Assembly: GCA_021817355.1 (NCBI GenBank)
Contig: JAKAVI010000188.1
Span: 1-33,524 of the forward strand
Source of the DNA: Pseudomonadota bacterium
Lineage (GTDB): Bacteria > Pseudomonadota > Alphaproteobacteria > Micropepsales > Micropepsaceae
DNA length: 33,524 bases
Reading direction: 5' to 3'
Under the pieces are notes generated by a model. That model was given only the letters and a program-made list of their open reading frames with translations, was not told the DNA's origin and ran no database searches. This document shows positions 16,455 to 26,482 of this stretch, in pieces (the first letter of the stretch is position 1; each line of letters begins with the position of its first letter). The translations under genes and the position numbers were made by a program.

Positions 16455-18428
16455 CTAAAGATCGACATCCACGGCAAATTGAGCGTTTTCCTGAATAAAC
16501 TTGAAGCGTAGTTCCGGTTTTTTGCCCATCAGGTCGTCGACGATCCTGTCCGTTGCTGCGCGCGCATCTGGTGGCGCGACAACCTGGATCAACGTCCTTT
16601 GGCCCGGGCGCATTGTGGTTTCCTTCAATTGCCCGGGCATCATTTCTCCCAGACCCTTGAAGCGAGATATCTCCACTTTGGCATTGGATTTGAATTCGCT
16701 CTTCAGCAGCTGTTCGCGATGGGCATCGTCACGGGCGTAAATCGTCTTGCCAGCGTGCGAAAGCCGGTAAAGTGGCGGCATGGCAAGGAACAGATGGCCA
16801 TTTTCAATCAGCTTTGGCATCTCGCGATAGAAGAAGGTGAGCAGCAGTGAGGCGATATGAGCGCCGTCGACGTCGGCATCGGTCATGATGATCACTCGTT
16901 CATAGCGCAGCTCTTCTTCGCGATATTTGCTCCCTGTACCACAGCCCAGCGCCAGCAGGAGATCGGATAGCTCCTGGTTCTGTGCCAGCTTGCCGGCAGT
17001 TGCGCTCGCGACATTGAGGATCTTGCCGCGCAGCGGCAGGACCGCTTGGGTGGTGCGCTCGCGGGCCTGCTTGGCGCTGCCGCCGGCGGAGTCGCCCTCC
17101 ACCAGAAAGAGCTCGGTGCCACCGGGGGTGTCGCGCGTGCAATCGGTGAGCTTGCCCGGCAGGCGCAATTTTCGGGTTGCGGATTTGCGCTGGGTCTCGC
17201 GCTCCTGTCTGCGCTTCAGCCGGTCATCAGCCTGGTCGATGACAAAGGCGAGCAGGCGGTCCGCCTCGACCGGACTTTCGGCCAGCCAGTGATCGAAATG
17301 GTCCCGGACGACCGTCTCCACGAGCCGCTGGGCATCCTGCGTTGAGAGTTTTTCCTTGGTCTGTCCCTGAAATTCTGGCTCGCGGATGAACACGCTGAGA
17401 ACGGCGCAGGCCGCGCTCATGACATCTTCAGGGGTGATCTGTGCCGTCTTCTTGGTGCCCGCGCGCTCGCCATAGGCACGCAGGGCCTTTGTCAGGGCGT
17501 TGCGCAGGCCCTGCTCATGGGTGCCACCCAAAGGGGTAGGAATGGTATTGCAGAAGCTCTGCAGGAAGCCGTCACGCTCGGGCGCCCAGGCAACCGCCCA
17601 TTCGACGGCGCCTTTGCCATCCTTGTTCTCGGTTCGCCCCACAAACAGGCGTGGGCCAACAGTGGTCTCACCTTCAATTTCACTGCGCAGGAAATCTGCA
17701 AGGCCGCCAGGAAACTTCAGGACTTCCTCGGCGGGGACCTTGCCATTCTTGATCAGGCTGGGTTCGCAGAGCCAGTGGATTTCCACGCCGCGGAAGAGAT
17801 AGGCCTTTGATTTGGCCATGCGGTAGAGCAGGTCTGGTGAAAAGTGCGCCTCACTGCCGAAGATCTGGATATCCGGTTTGAAACGCACGATGGTACCGCG
17901 CCGATTGACGCTTCCGGTGTTTCTCAGCTTGGAGGCAGGCTGGCCCCGTTCAAAGCGCATCAGGTGGTTCTGACGCTCGCGGGCCACTTCGACCTCAAGC
18001 CATTCGCTCAGGGCGTTAACCACTGAGGAGCCTACCCCGTGCAGGCCGCCGGAGGTGTCGTAGACCTTGCCGCCGAACTTGCCGCCTGCGTGCAGCGTGG
18101 TCATGATCACTTCGAGCGCAGATTTGTTCTTGAACTTGGGGTGAGGGTCGATGGGTATGCCACGCCCATTGTCACGCACGGTGACGATGTCGCCCTGGGA
18201 GAGCTCGAACTCGATCTTGGTGGCAAACCCGGCTACGGCCTCATCCATAGCGTTGTCGAGGATCTCGGCCGCTAGATGATGGAGGGCCCGCTCGTCGGTG
18301 CCGCCGATATACATTCCTGGCCGCCGGCGGACCGGCTCCAGTCCTTCGAGGACCTCGATGTCCTTCGCGGTATAGCCGGTGGTCTTGACCGCCGTGTGGC
18401 TTTCAAACAGGTCTGGGGCTTTGGCCAT
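16455..18428 (-). CDS. parE: DNA topoisomerase IV subunit B
   Basis: ParE is the ATPase subunit of topoisomerase IV, which with ParC decatenates replicated chromosomes. The protein has 657 residues. The GHKL ATPase features are EILDNAMDEAVAG, DNGRGIP, the lid segment TSGGLHGVGSSVVNALS, and a QTKEKL transducer lysine. The TOPRIM domain carries EGDSAGGSAKQARERTTQAV and the metal-binding DADVDGAHI. ParE rather than GyrB is supported by the short length without the GyrB insert, the start KAPDLFESHTAVKTTGYTAKDIEVLEGL typical of alphaproteobacterial ParE, and the C-terminal FIQENAQFAVDVDL. parC is not in the window, which is common in this class. Confidence 0.95.
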   Translation of the reverse strand: MAKAPDLFESHTAVKTTGYTAKDIEVLEGLEPVRRRPGMYIGGTDERALHHLAAEILDNAMDEAVAGFATKIEFELSQGDIVTVRDNGRGIPIDPHPKFKNKSALEVIMTTLHAGGKFGGKVYDTSGGLHGVGSSVVNALSEWLEVEVARERQNHLMRFERGQPASKLRNTGSVNRRGTIVRFKPDIQIFGSEAHFSPDLLYRMAKSKAYLFRGVEIHWLCEPSLIKNGKVPAEEVLKFPGGLADFLRSEIEGETTVGPRLFVGRTENKDGKGAVEWAVAWAPERDGFLQSFCNTIPTPLGGTHEQGLRNALTKALRAYGERAGTKKTAQITPEDVMSAACAVLSVFIREPEFQGQTKEKLSTQDAQRLVETVVRDHFDHWLAESPVEADRLLAFVIDQADDRLKRRQERETQRKSATRKLRLPGKLTDCTRDTPGGTELFLVEGDSAGGSAKQARERTTQAVLPLRGKILNVASATAGKLAQNQELSDLLLALGCGTGSKYREEELRYERVIIMTDADVDGAHIASLLLTFFYREMPKLIENGHLFLAMPPLYRLSHAGKTIYARDDAHREQLLKSEFKSNAKVEISRFKGLGEMMPGQLKETTMRPGQRTLIQVVAPPDARAATDRIVDDLMGKKPELRFKFIQENAQFAVDVDL

Positions 18429-18506
18429 CGAATGGGGGGCTCCGAGCCAAATGGTGAAAATGACTGGCAGAAGGGGCGTGAGCCGATATCTCTCCGGCCG
18501 ATTCGG

Positions 18507-18523
18507 TGTGTTTTATTAACACA
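18507..18523. repeat. Short inverted repeat TGTGTT-N5-AACACA upstream of the first kinase gene
   Basis: TGTGTT (18507-18512) and AACACA (18518-18523) are perfectly complementary around TTATT. The element lies in the parE/kinase divergent region, 49 bases before the kinase start and about 80 bases before the parE start. It could be a regulator operator; no specific regulator is implied. Confidence 0.5.
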
Positions 18524-18571
18524 TTCGGGGGATCATGAAAGGCACGGCGTAGAGGCCGAGGGACCGGATTG

Positions 18572-19987
18572 ATGGATGCTGATCGCAGCATGGCGGGACA
18601 GGCCGAGCGGTACGCGCTTGCGCGAACCGAAAGTCTGGCACGCTATCTGCCATTTAAAATATGGCTCAATCCGACCTGGGCCGCGGTCGGCATTGTGCCG
18701 TTCATCGGACTGTTCCCGTATTTTGGCCAGGTCCCCATCTGGCGCCTGGTGGTGGCCCTCAGCCTGCATCTGGCCAACAGCGTGCTGGCGGCGCTTACTT
18801 TGCGGCGCTACCGCAAATCTGCCCATCGCGTGCGGCTGTGGGAAACGGTTTTTGTTTCAGAGCAGTTTCTGATCGGGCTGAGTTGGGGCGCCATGACCTG
18901 GCTGCTCTGGGTGCCCGATAACGCTGTTAATCATGCCCTCATCTTGGTGCCACTTGTGGCGGTACTGATTTCCAACGCCTCATCCGCCAACAGCTGGAGC
19001 CTCTACGTGGCGGGGGTAATGCCGCTCATGGGGCTGTCACTGCCGCGCATGCTGAGCGGCGGTGTACCTGCTAATGTGGTTCTGGCTGTCCTACTTTCGA
19101 CCGCTTTTATCTATACGCTGGTGGTTGTTCTGAATGCCATGCATCAGAGCCGGGTGCTGCTCAGCTCCCGCTTTGCTAATGAGGATCTGACCGACGAACT
19201 GCGCCGCGCGCATGATGCCGCCCTGAAGAAGCAGGCGGAAGCGGAGGCGGCCAATGCCGCCAAATCGTCTTTTCTGGCCAATATGAGCCACGAGCTGCGT
19301 ACACCACTCAATGCCATCATCGGCTTTTCCGATCTCATCGAACAGGAAGCCTTTGGTCCGGTCGGACAGAGCCGCTATCGTGACTACGCCGGTGACATCC
19401 AGTCGGCGGGGCGGCATCTGCTTGGCATCATCGATGACATCCTAGATGTTGCCAAGATTGAAGCCGGCCAGATGAGCGTGGCGCCTGAATTCCTGGACGC
19501 CCGTCAGGTTATTGAACATGGTCTGCGCGTCCTGCGTCCCAAACTGCAGGCCAAGCAGCAGCTTCTTGCCATCAGATTTGAAGGCGAGACGGATCAGCTC
19601 TACGCCGATGAGCGTGCGTTCCGGCAGATTGTTTATAATCTCGTCAGCAACGCCACGAAATTCACCCAGATTGGCGGTGAGATCACCATTGCCGCTCGTG
19701 GGCTGGATGATGGCAGTTTTGAGCTCTGCGTCACCGACAACGGGCCCGGATTCGACCCAGCTCTTCTGGAGCGGGTGTTTGAAGCCTTCAACCAGCTCGA
19801 CAAGCGCTATTCGCGCCAGCAAGGCGGTACCGGACTTGGCCTGTCCCTGGTGCGCGGACTTGCCGCGCTACATGGTGGCAGGGTGTGGATCGAGACTGCC
19901 CGGGGCAGCGGATGCAAGGTGAGCGTGCGCTTTCCGCCTTCCAGCGAAGCCGTGCTGCGCGCACAGCGCAGCCGTCGCATCGCTTAA
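18572..19987 (+). CDS. Membrane histidine kinase, tandem copy 1 (PdhS/PleC-like kinase core)
   Basis: A 471-residue sensor kinase. The N-terminal ~195 residues contain about six hydrophobic segments and no recognised sensor family. A coiled linker (about 200-232) leads to a HisKA domain with phosphorylatable H240 in MSHELRTPLNAIIGFSDLI, and then an HATPase domain with the N box (RQIVYNLVSNATKF), G1 (TDNGPGF) and G2 (GGTGLGLSLV). The kinase core resembles the alphaproteobacterial PdhS/PleC/DivJ group. No response regulator gene lies nearby, so its partner is encoded elsewhere. It is a paralogue of the next gene over the whole length, including SWGAMTWLLW versus AWGLMTWILW. ATG 18572 is chosen over an adjacent TTG; the ribosome-binding site is weak. 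Confidence 0.9.
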   Translation: MDADRSMAGQAERYALARTESLARYLPFKIWLNPTWAAVGIVPFIGLFPYFGQVPIWRLVVALSLHLANSVLAALTLRRYRKSAHRVRLWETVFVSEQFLIGLSWGAMTWLLWVPDNAVNHALILVPLVAVLISNASSANSWSLYVAGVMPLMGLSLPRMLSGGVPANVVLAVLLSTAFIYTLVVVLNAMHQSRVLLSSRFANEDLTDELRRAHDAALKKQAEAEAANAAKSSFLANMSHELRTPLNAIIGFSDLIEQEAFGPVGQSRYRDYAGDIQSAGRHLLGIIDDILDVAKIEAGQMSVAPEFLDARQVIEHGLRVLRPKLQAKQQLLAIRFEGETDQLYADERAFRQIVYNLVSNATKFTQIGGEITIAARGLDDGSFELCVTDNGPGFDPALLERVFEAFNQLDKRYSRQQGGTGLGLSLVRGLAALHGGRVWIETARGSGCKVSVRFPPSSEAVLRAQRSRRIA

Positions 19988-20069
19988 ATTTGGCCAGCTA
20001 ACAATTTCTTAGAAGGGATGAGGTAGTCTCTCAAGCTCTGCGCCTGGCGGAGTAACGGGGGATAGGTCC

Positions 20070-21503
20070 TTGGGCTACGGTCAACGCTTGCGTATGCAAC
20101 GCAACGCCGATGGGCGTGTGCTGAAGGCGCAGCTCAACCTAACCGCCGACATTCTGCATTCGGCACGCTTTACCGCGCCGCTCTGGGCCGTGTGCGTGGC
20201 GCTGCTTGCTTCGCATGGTGGCTTCGGCAAGGTTTCTATTGCAACCGCGCTTGTCCTGCCCGTGGCTGTGATTCTGGCCACCGCGATCTGTGGTCGCCTC
20301 GTTGGCACTTATCGCGCTGCCACGCGAACTGTCGTTAGTTATGAACGGCTTCGGCCCTGGTTTTCCCGCTTTATTGCGGCGCAACTTGTGGTCTCCTTCG
20401 CCTGGGGTCTGATGACCTGGATCCTGTGGCAGGCCAACAATCCGATCAATCATATCTTTCTCGCCTTCGCCTCCGTGGCCATTCTGTCATGGCTGATTGT
20501 CAGCCGCGTCGGACACGTTGATATCTTCATGGCCGCAGTACTTCCCATGGTGGCGATGAGCGACGTGCGGTTCCTGACTGGCAATAGCCTGATCGATATG
20601 CTGATAGCGGTGGGGATCACCCTCTATACCGCGCAGATGTTCTTTGATGGCCGACGCCTGACTTATCGCTTGGATGAGGACTCACGATTGCGCTTCGAGG
20701 TTGAAGATCTCGCGCGCGAGCTCGAGGAAGCCCGTGACGAGGCTTTGCGCAAGCGTTTTGAGGCGGAGACGGCCAATGCCTCAAAGACTGCATTCCTAGC
20801 CAATATGAGTCATGAGTTGCGGACGCCGCTCAATGCTATTCTGGGGTTTTCGGAAATCATCGCCAAGGAGTGCTTCGGCTCTGCGGGTTCACCGCGCTAC
20901 GTCGAGTATGCAGGTGACATACATTCCTCGGGAGCCCACCTGCTCAGCCTCATCAATGATCTTCTCGATGTAGCCAAAATTGAGGCTGGCCGCATGGAAA
21001 TCCAGCCTGAACCGCTTGATGCCAAGAGGACAATGGAAAGCGCTCTTAAGCTGGTTGGCGCCAAGGCGCGCGAACAACGGCAGGAACTTGTCATCGACAC
21101 GAGTTCGGACGCGCCGGTGCTTTATGCGGATGAGCGGGCGCTCAAGCAGATTCTCATCAATTTGGTCTCCAATGCCGTGAAGTTCACGCCCGAGGGCGGA
21201 CGGATTACAGTTCTGGGCAGTCGAGCGCGCGATGGCGGCTTTCAGGTCATGGTCGAGGACAATGGTCCTGGAATTCCGCGCGAGAAGCTGGACCGCATCT
21301 TCAAGCCCTTTAGCCAAGTTGATAACCGTTATGACCGCCAGGGCGGTGGCACGGGCCTTGGCCTTGCCCTGGTGCGTGGGCTATGCGAACTGCATGGTGG
21401 CCGGGCCTGGCTGGAAAGCGAGCCGGGCAAGGGCTGTCGCGCCTATATCGTGCTGCCGCCGTCGCCGGTTGCAGCCAAGGACACGGTCAGCGCTGCGGCC
21501 TAA
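20070..21503 (+). CDS. Membrane histidine kinase, tandem copy 2
   Basis: A 477-residue kinase with the same architecture as its upstream neighbour. A ~195-residue N-terminal region has about six hydrophobic segments, followed by an acidic coiled coil (about 200-235, VEDLARELEEARDEALRKR). The HisKA domain has H248 in MSHELRTPLNAILGFSEII, and the HATPase domain has LKQILINLVSNAVKF, DNGPGIP and GGTGLGLALV. The start is probably TTG 20070, because GGGGGAT lies just upstream while ATG 20094 has no purine-rich site. The 82-base gap allows co-transcription with copy 1. Its stop codon TAA (21501-21503) is also part of the T-run of the glnA terminator on the opposite strand. Confidence 0.9.
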   Translation: MGYGQRLRMQRNADGRVLKAQLNLTADILHSARFTAPLWAVCVALLASHGGFGKVSIATALVLPVAVILATAICGRLVGTYRAATRTVVSYERLRPWFSRFIAAQLVVSFAWGLMTWILWQANNPINHIFLAFASVAILSWLIVSRVGHVDIFMAAVLPMVAMSDVRFLTGNSLIDMLIAVGITLYTAQMFFDGRRLTYRLDEDSRLRFEVEDLARELEEARDEALRKRFEAETANASKTAFLANMSHELRTPLNAILGFSEIIAKECFGSAGSPRYVEYAGDIHSSGAHLLSLINDLLDVAKIEAGRMEIQPEPLDAKRTMESALKLVGAKAREQRQELVIDTSSDAPVLYADERALKQILINLVSNAVKFTPEGGRITVLGSRARDGGFQVMVEDNGPGIPREKLDRIFKPFSQVDNRYDRQGGGTGLGLALVRGLCELHGGRAWLESEPGKGCRAYIVLPPSPVAAKDTVSAAA

Positions 21504-21539
21504 AAACAAGCCAGGCCCGAGCGATGGCTCGGGCCTGGC
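21501..21539 (-). terminator. Intrinsic terminator of glnA
   Basis: A perfect 13-bp stem, GCCAGGCCCGAGC (21510-21522) with its complement at 21527-21539, encloses a GATG loop. Read on the minus strand it is followed by TTGTTTTTA, a U-rich tail in RNA. It lies 20 bases past the glnA stop. The plus-strand side has no T-run, so it acts mainly on glnA transcripts. Confidence 0.9.
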
Positions 21540-21559
21540 GCGCAAGCTTCAGGATAGTC

Positions 21560-22969
21560 TCAGACGGAATAATACATCTTGAACTCGACCGGATGGGGCG
21601 TGTGCTCGAAGGTATAGACTTCGCTCATCTTGAGCTCGATGTAGCTGTCGATGAAATCATCATTGAAGACACCTCCCTTCTTTAGGAAGGAGCGATCCGC
21701 ATCGAGGGTTTCCAGTGCCTGACGCAGCGAACCGCAGACCTGTGGGACATCGCGCAGCTCCTCGGGTGGCAGTGCGTAGAGGTCCTTGTCCATGGGATCG
21801 CCGGGGTGGATCTTGTTCTCAATGCCGTCGAGCCCGGCCATCAGGAGTGCTGAATAGGCAAGATAGGGATTGGCGCCTGGATCGGGAAAGCGCACTTCGA
21901 CGCGCTTGCCATTCGGGCTCCCCGAGAACGGGATGCGGCAGGACGCCGAACGGTTGCGTGACGAATAGGCCAGCAGCACCGGCGCTTCGAAGCCCGGGAT
22001 GAGACGCTTGTACGAATTGGTCAAGGGATTGGTGAAGGCGTTGATGGCGCGAGCATGCTTAATAATGCCGCCGATGTAATAGAGACAGGTATCGGACAGA
22101 TCCGCATAGCCAGAACCGGCAAACAGGGGCTTGCCAGCCTTCCAGATCGATTGATGTACATGCATGCCCGAACCGTTGTCGCCATAGATCGGCTTGGGCA
22201 TGAAGGTCGCCGACTTGCCGTAGGCAGCTGCGACCTGATGGACGACGTACTTGTACATCTGCATGCGGTCGGCGCACTTGGTCAGGGTCGAGAACTTGAA
22301 CCCGAGTTCGTGCTGGCTTCCTGCCACTTCATGGTGGTGCTTTTCCGGCTCCATACCGAGCTCACCCATGATGGCAAGCATTTCGCTGCGAATATCCTGC
22401 GCCGAATCAATTGGAGGTACCGGGAAATAACCGCCCTTGACGGCCGGACGATGCCCGAGATTGCCCGCCTCGTATTCGGTACCGGAGTTGTAGGGCCCCT
22501 CCAGAGAGTCAAGGAAGTAATAGCCCTTGTTCATCTGGGTATCGAACCGCGCGTCATCGAAGATGAAGAATTCGGCTTCCGGACCGAAATAGGCGGTGTC
22601 ACCGGCGCCCGATGCTACGACATATTGCTCGGCAGCCTTGGCAATCGAGCGTGGACAGCGATCGTAGCGCTCGCCCGTTGAGGGCTCTACGATGTCGCAG
22701 GTCAGGGACATCGTGGTCTGGGCAAAAAACGGATCAATGAAGCCTGTGGTCAGATCCGGGAGCAGTGTCATGTCGCTTTCATTGATGGCCTTCCAGCCGG
22801 CAATGGAGGAACCGTCGAACATGGTGCCGGAAGTCAGAAGATCCTCATCCACGAGGGCCGGATCGAAGGTCACGTGTTGCCACTTGCCGCGCGGATCGGT
22901 GAAGCGCAGGTCAACGAATTTGACTTCCTTTTCTTTGATGGTCTTGAGGATTTCAGATGGATTGGACAT
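21560..22969 (-). CDS. glnA: Glutamine synthetase type I
   Basis: GlnA makes glutamine from glutamate, ammonia and ATP. From ATG 22969 it has 469 residues, the standard GSI length; a GTG further upstream is not needed. Visible signatures are FDGSSIAGW near residue 52, the metal/substrate motifs [35 protein letters not shown] and [10 protein letters not shown], and the adenylylation tyrosine Y398 in [12 protein letters not shown]. GlnE-mediated adenylylation is therefore likely. It lies 38 bases downstream of glnB in the same direction, the common alphaproteobacterial glnBA arrangement, and ends in an intrinsic terminator. Confidence 0.97.
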   Translation of the reverse strand: MSNPSEILKTIKEKEVKFVDLRFTDPRGKWQHVTFDPALVDEDLLTSGTMFDGSSIAGWKAINESDMTLLPDLTTGFIDPFFAQTTMSLTCDIVEPSTGERYDRCPRSIAKAAEQYVVASGAGDTAYFGPEAEFFIFDDARFDTQMNKGYYFLDSLEGPYNSGTEYEAGNLGHRPAVKGGYFPVPPIDSAQDIRSEMLAIMGELGMEPEKHHHEVAGSQHELGFKFSTLTKCADRMQMYKYVVHQVAAAYGKSATFMPKPIYGDNGSGMHVHQSIWKAGKPLFAGSGYADLSDTCLYYIGGIIKHARAINAFTNPLTNSYKRLIPGFEAPVLLAYSSRNRSASCRIPFSGSPNGKRVEVRFPDPGANPYLAYSALLMAGLDGIENKIHPGDPMDKDLYALPPEELRDVPQVCGSLRQALETLDADRSFLKKGGVFNDDFIDSYIELKMSEVYTFEHTPHPVEFKMYYSV

Positions 22970-23007
22970 GGCCGTCTCTCGCACTCGCTTGTGTTTGATA
23001 AAGTGGA

Positions 23008-23617
<610 letters not shown>

Positions 23618-24793
23618 ATGACCGCCGGACCAAGCTTCAATCCCATATTTGCCGGTTTGGGCACCACCATTTTTTCAGTTATGAGCGCCCTTGCGCTAGA
23701 AAACGGAGCCATCAACCTCGGCCAGGGTTTTCCGGATGAGGACGGTCCGCAGGCCATCCGTGAGGCCGCCGCGCAAGCCTTGCGGGCCGGGCCCAACCAA
23801 TATCCGCCGACGCGTGGCATGGGGGCGCTGCGTGCAGCCATTGCCGCCCATGCCAAACGATTTCACGGGTTCGATTTTGATCCTGACAGCGAGGTGCTTG
23901 TGACATCGGGCGCCACCGAGGCCTTGGCGTGCTGCATCTATGGTCTGGCCAGTTCCGACCGCGAGGTCGTCATCATCGAACCTGCCTATGATTCCTATCG
24001 CCCGATCGCCCAGAGCGCCGGTGCCACGGTGCGGCGAGTGGTACTTGATCCTCCCACTTTTGCACTGCGCCGCGAAAGCCTTGCCTCAGCCGTCAGCCCG
24101 CGTACCGCCGCTGTCCTGATCAATACGCCTCTCAATCCGGCCGGGCGGGTATTTACGCGCCCAGAGCTCGAGATACTGGCCGAAGTGGTCAGGCCCAGTG
24201 GAGCAGCAGTGATTGCCGATGAAGTCTATGAACATCTCACTTTCGACGGTGCGTCGCATCTTTCCCCCCTTGCCATCCCGGGACTTGCGGATCGCGTGTT
24301 GCGCGTAGGTTCCGCCGGCAAGATGTTTTCGCTGACCGGCTGGAAAGTTGGCTGGGTCACAGGTCCCGCAGCGCTTGTGGAGGTCGCGGCCAAGGCACAC
24401 CAGTTCCTCACCTTCACGACTTCACCGGCATTGCAGTTGGGCATTGCCTATGGGCTCGAAAATGAGATGGGATTTACCCTTGGTCTGCGCGATGCTTTGC
24501 AGGCCAAGCGCGATTTTCTCGCCGGAGCCCTTACCGAGCTTGGTTTTGAGCTTATGCCGTGCGAGGGCACCTATTTTTTGACGGCTTCGATCCGCAACCT
24601 GACCGCGGAGAGCGATCGCGATTTCTGCCTGCGTCTCGTCAAAGAGGCCAAGGTCGCTTTGGTGCCGCTCAGTTCCTTTTTCGAAACCGCAACGCCCGAT
24701 CACCTCGTACGCTTTGCCTTTTGCAAGCGTCAGGACGTGCTCGCCGAGGCGATCACGCGGCTTCAGCGCTATTTGCAAAAAAGAGAGGTCTGA
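23618..24793 (+). CDS. Class I/II PLP-dependent aminotransferase
   Basis: A 391-residue fold-type I aminotransferase. The N-terminus has GAINLGQGFPDEDGPQ and the substrate loop NQYPPTRGMGALR. The PLP-binding residues are D201 and Y204 in ADEVYEHLTFDG and the Schiff-base lysine K235 in GSAGKMFSLTGWKVGW. The pattern is closest to the methionine/kynurenine aminotransferase group (YbdL and KAT-like), which acts on methionine, glutamine or aromatic amino acids; the exact substrate is not readable. ATG 23618 has GAGG seven bases upstream, and a longer in-frame extension is not conserved-looking. It is followed three bases later by a thiolase-like gene, so the two are probably co-transcribed. Confidence 0.88.
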   Translation: MTAGPSFNPIFAGLGTTIFSVMSALALENGAINLGQGFPDEDGPQAIREAAAQALRAGPNQYPPTRGMGALRAAIAAHAKRFHGFDFDPDSEVLVTSGATEALACCIYGLASSDREVVIIEPAYDSYRPIAQSAGATVRRVVLDPPTFALRRESLASAVSPRTAAVLINTPLNPAGRVFTRPELEILAEVVRPSGAAVIADEVYEHLTFDGASHLSPLAIPGLADRVLRVGSAGKMFSLTGWKVGWVTGPAALVEVAAKAHQFLTFTTSPALQLGIAYGLENEMGFTLGLRDALQAKRDFLAGALTELGFELMPCEGTYFLTASIRNLTAESDRDFCLRLVKEAKVALVPLSSFFETATPDHLVRFAFCKRQDVLAEAITRLQRYLQKREV

Positions 24794-24796
24794 ATC

Positions 24797-26359
24797 ATGA
24801 ATCGCATTGATCCGCGCACGCCGATTTTGGTTGGCGGCGGGCAGCTTACGCAACGTACTGCCCGCGAGGGCCGGCTCGCGGAGGGTCTTGATCCCATCGG
24901 AATGCTGGCGCAACCTTCTCGCCTCGCTCTCGAGGATGCAGCAGCGCCAGGTCTTGTGGATGCCATCGACACGGTGGCGGTGGTGCGCTTTACCGCGGAT
25001 TCTCCCGGTGATCAGGGACGGCTGACCAAGCGTCTGTTTCGCAATCCGCCTCTGGCGTTGGCCCGGCGCCTTGGTCTGTCGGCGCGGCGCATGCTCTATA
25101 CGGCAACGGGAGGCAATACGCCGCAATGGCTCGTTAATCGCACGGCCGAAGAAATAGCGCGCGGTCAATGCGACGTGGCGCTTCTGGCCGGAGCGGAATA
25201 TCTCGCCAGCTTTCTTGGGGCGATGAAGGCAGGCGTTGATCTTGGCTGGCAAAAATTGGCTGATGCGGATCCTGGCAGTGATCCTGAAGAAATTGGCGAC
25301 ATGCGCGCAGGATCCAATGCCTATGAAGGGGCCTATGGCCTGCGCTTTCCGGTCAACACCTATGCCCTGTTCGAAAATGCGCTGCGTGGCCAGAAACGTC
25401 ATACGCCGCAGGAACATCTGCGCTGGCTGGGGGATTTCTTTTCGCCCTTTTCCCGCATCGCGTCTGAAAATCCGCATGCCTGGTTTGCCACATTTCGCTC
25501 GCCGGAAGAGATCGCAACACCTTCTGAGCGAAACCGCTTTGTCGGCTTTCCCTACACCAAATATCTCAATGCGGTGATCGAGGTTGACATGAGCGCGGCT
25601 GTGATCATGACCTCTGTCGGCAAGGCGCACGAACTCGGCATTCCCCGCGAGAAATGGGTCTTTTTGCATGGCTGCGGTGATGCCAATGACATCTGGAACG
25701 TGAGTGAGCGGATCAATTATTACTCCTCGCCGGCAATTCGGATGATGGGGCAAAAGGCCCTGGCCATGGCGCAAAAGACCATCGCTGACATGGCTTTTGT
25801 CGATCTTTACTCCTGCTTTCCTAGCGCCGTGCAAATCGGCTGTGCCGAACTTGGTATCGCCGAGGATGACCCGCGAGGTCTGACCGTCACCGGCGGTCTG
25901 CCTTATTTTGGCGGGCCCGGAAACGATTATGTGATGCACTCCATCGTCACCATGATGGAAAAGTGCCGGGCCGCGCCCGGTCGTTTTGGCCTCGTTACCG
26001 GCAATGGCTGGTATGTCACCAAGCATTCGATAGGCATCTACTCGACAGCGCCGGTCGCCGGACACTGGCAGCGCGAGGATCCCAGCTTCTACCAGAAGCA
26101 GATCGATGCCATGGCCCATCCTCGGGTCGAGGAGCATCCCCACGGTCCGGCGAAGATCGAAACCTATACCGTGGTGACCGACCGCAAGCGCGCGCGCTTT
26201 GGCATTGTGATCGGGCGGCTGGAGGATGGACGGCGATTTCTAGCCCACACCCCAGAAGATGACGCCACGCTCGATCACATGATGCAAACAGACATGCTAG
26301 GACAGACGGGGCATGTGGGGCCCGGCAATGGCGCCAATCTCTTTACCTTCCGGACCTAG
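24797..26359 (+). CDS. Thiolase-like protein (SCP2-thiolase type) with extra C-terminal domain
   Basis: A 520-residue protein of the thiolase superfamily, usually annotated acetyl-CoA acetyltransferase. The fold signatures are RTPILVGGGQLTQR at the start and GGLPYFGGPGNDYVMHSIVTMMEK in the C-terminal half. The nucleophile region reads TATGGNTPQWLVN, with no Cys where thiolases carry one. The second catalytic region reads TGNGWYVTKHSIG instead of a CxGGGxG motif. Residues from about 410 form an extra C-terminal domain (KIETYTVVTDRKRARFGIVIGRLEDGRRFLAHT), as in type-1 thiolase-like proteins. Classical thiolytic or condensing activity is therefore doubtful, and it may bind or process acyl-CoA in another way. 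Confidence 0.85.
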   Translation: MNRIDPRTPILVGGGQLTQRTAREGRLAEGLDPIGMLAQPSRLALEDAAAPGLVDAIDTVAVVRFTADSPGDQGRLTKRLFRNPPLALARRLGLSARRMLYTATGGNTPQWLVNRTAEEIARGQCDVALLAGAEYLASFLGAMKAGVDLGWQKLADADPGSDPEEIGDMRAGSNAYEGAYGLRFPVNTYALFENALRGQKRHTPQEHLRWLGDFFSPFSRIASENPHAWFATFRSPEEIATPSERNRFVGFPYTKYLNAVIEVDMSAAVIMTSVGKAHELGIPREKWVFLHGCGDANDIWNVSERINYYSSPAIRMMGQKALAMAQKTIADMAFVDLYSCFPSAVQIGCAELGIAEDDPRGLTVTGGLPYFGGPGNDYVMHSIVTMMEKCRAAPGRFGLVTGNGWYVTKHSIGIYSTAPVAGHWQREDPSFYQKQIDAMAHPRVEEHPHGPAKIETYTVVTDRKRARFGIVIGRLEDGRRFLAHTPEDDATLDHMMQTDMLGQTGHVGPGNGANLFTFRT

Positions 26360-26482
26360 CGTGCGCCACGCGGGTGGAACAGGGTGCACGCATCGCCTGC
26401 ACCGCCCGCGCGGTCCGTCACTGCTCTTGCGAGCCGTAAAGAGAGCGGCTTAGCTTTGCTACGCCAATCAGAGTGTATAGCG

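Noticed and set aside
24422..26143. 573-codon open frame on the minus strand
   Set aside because: Antisense to the thiolase-like gene and the end of the aminotransferase; no recognisable domain.
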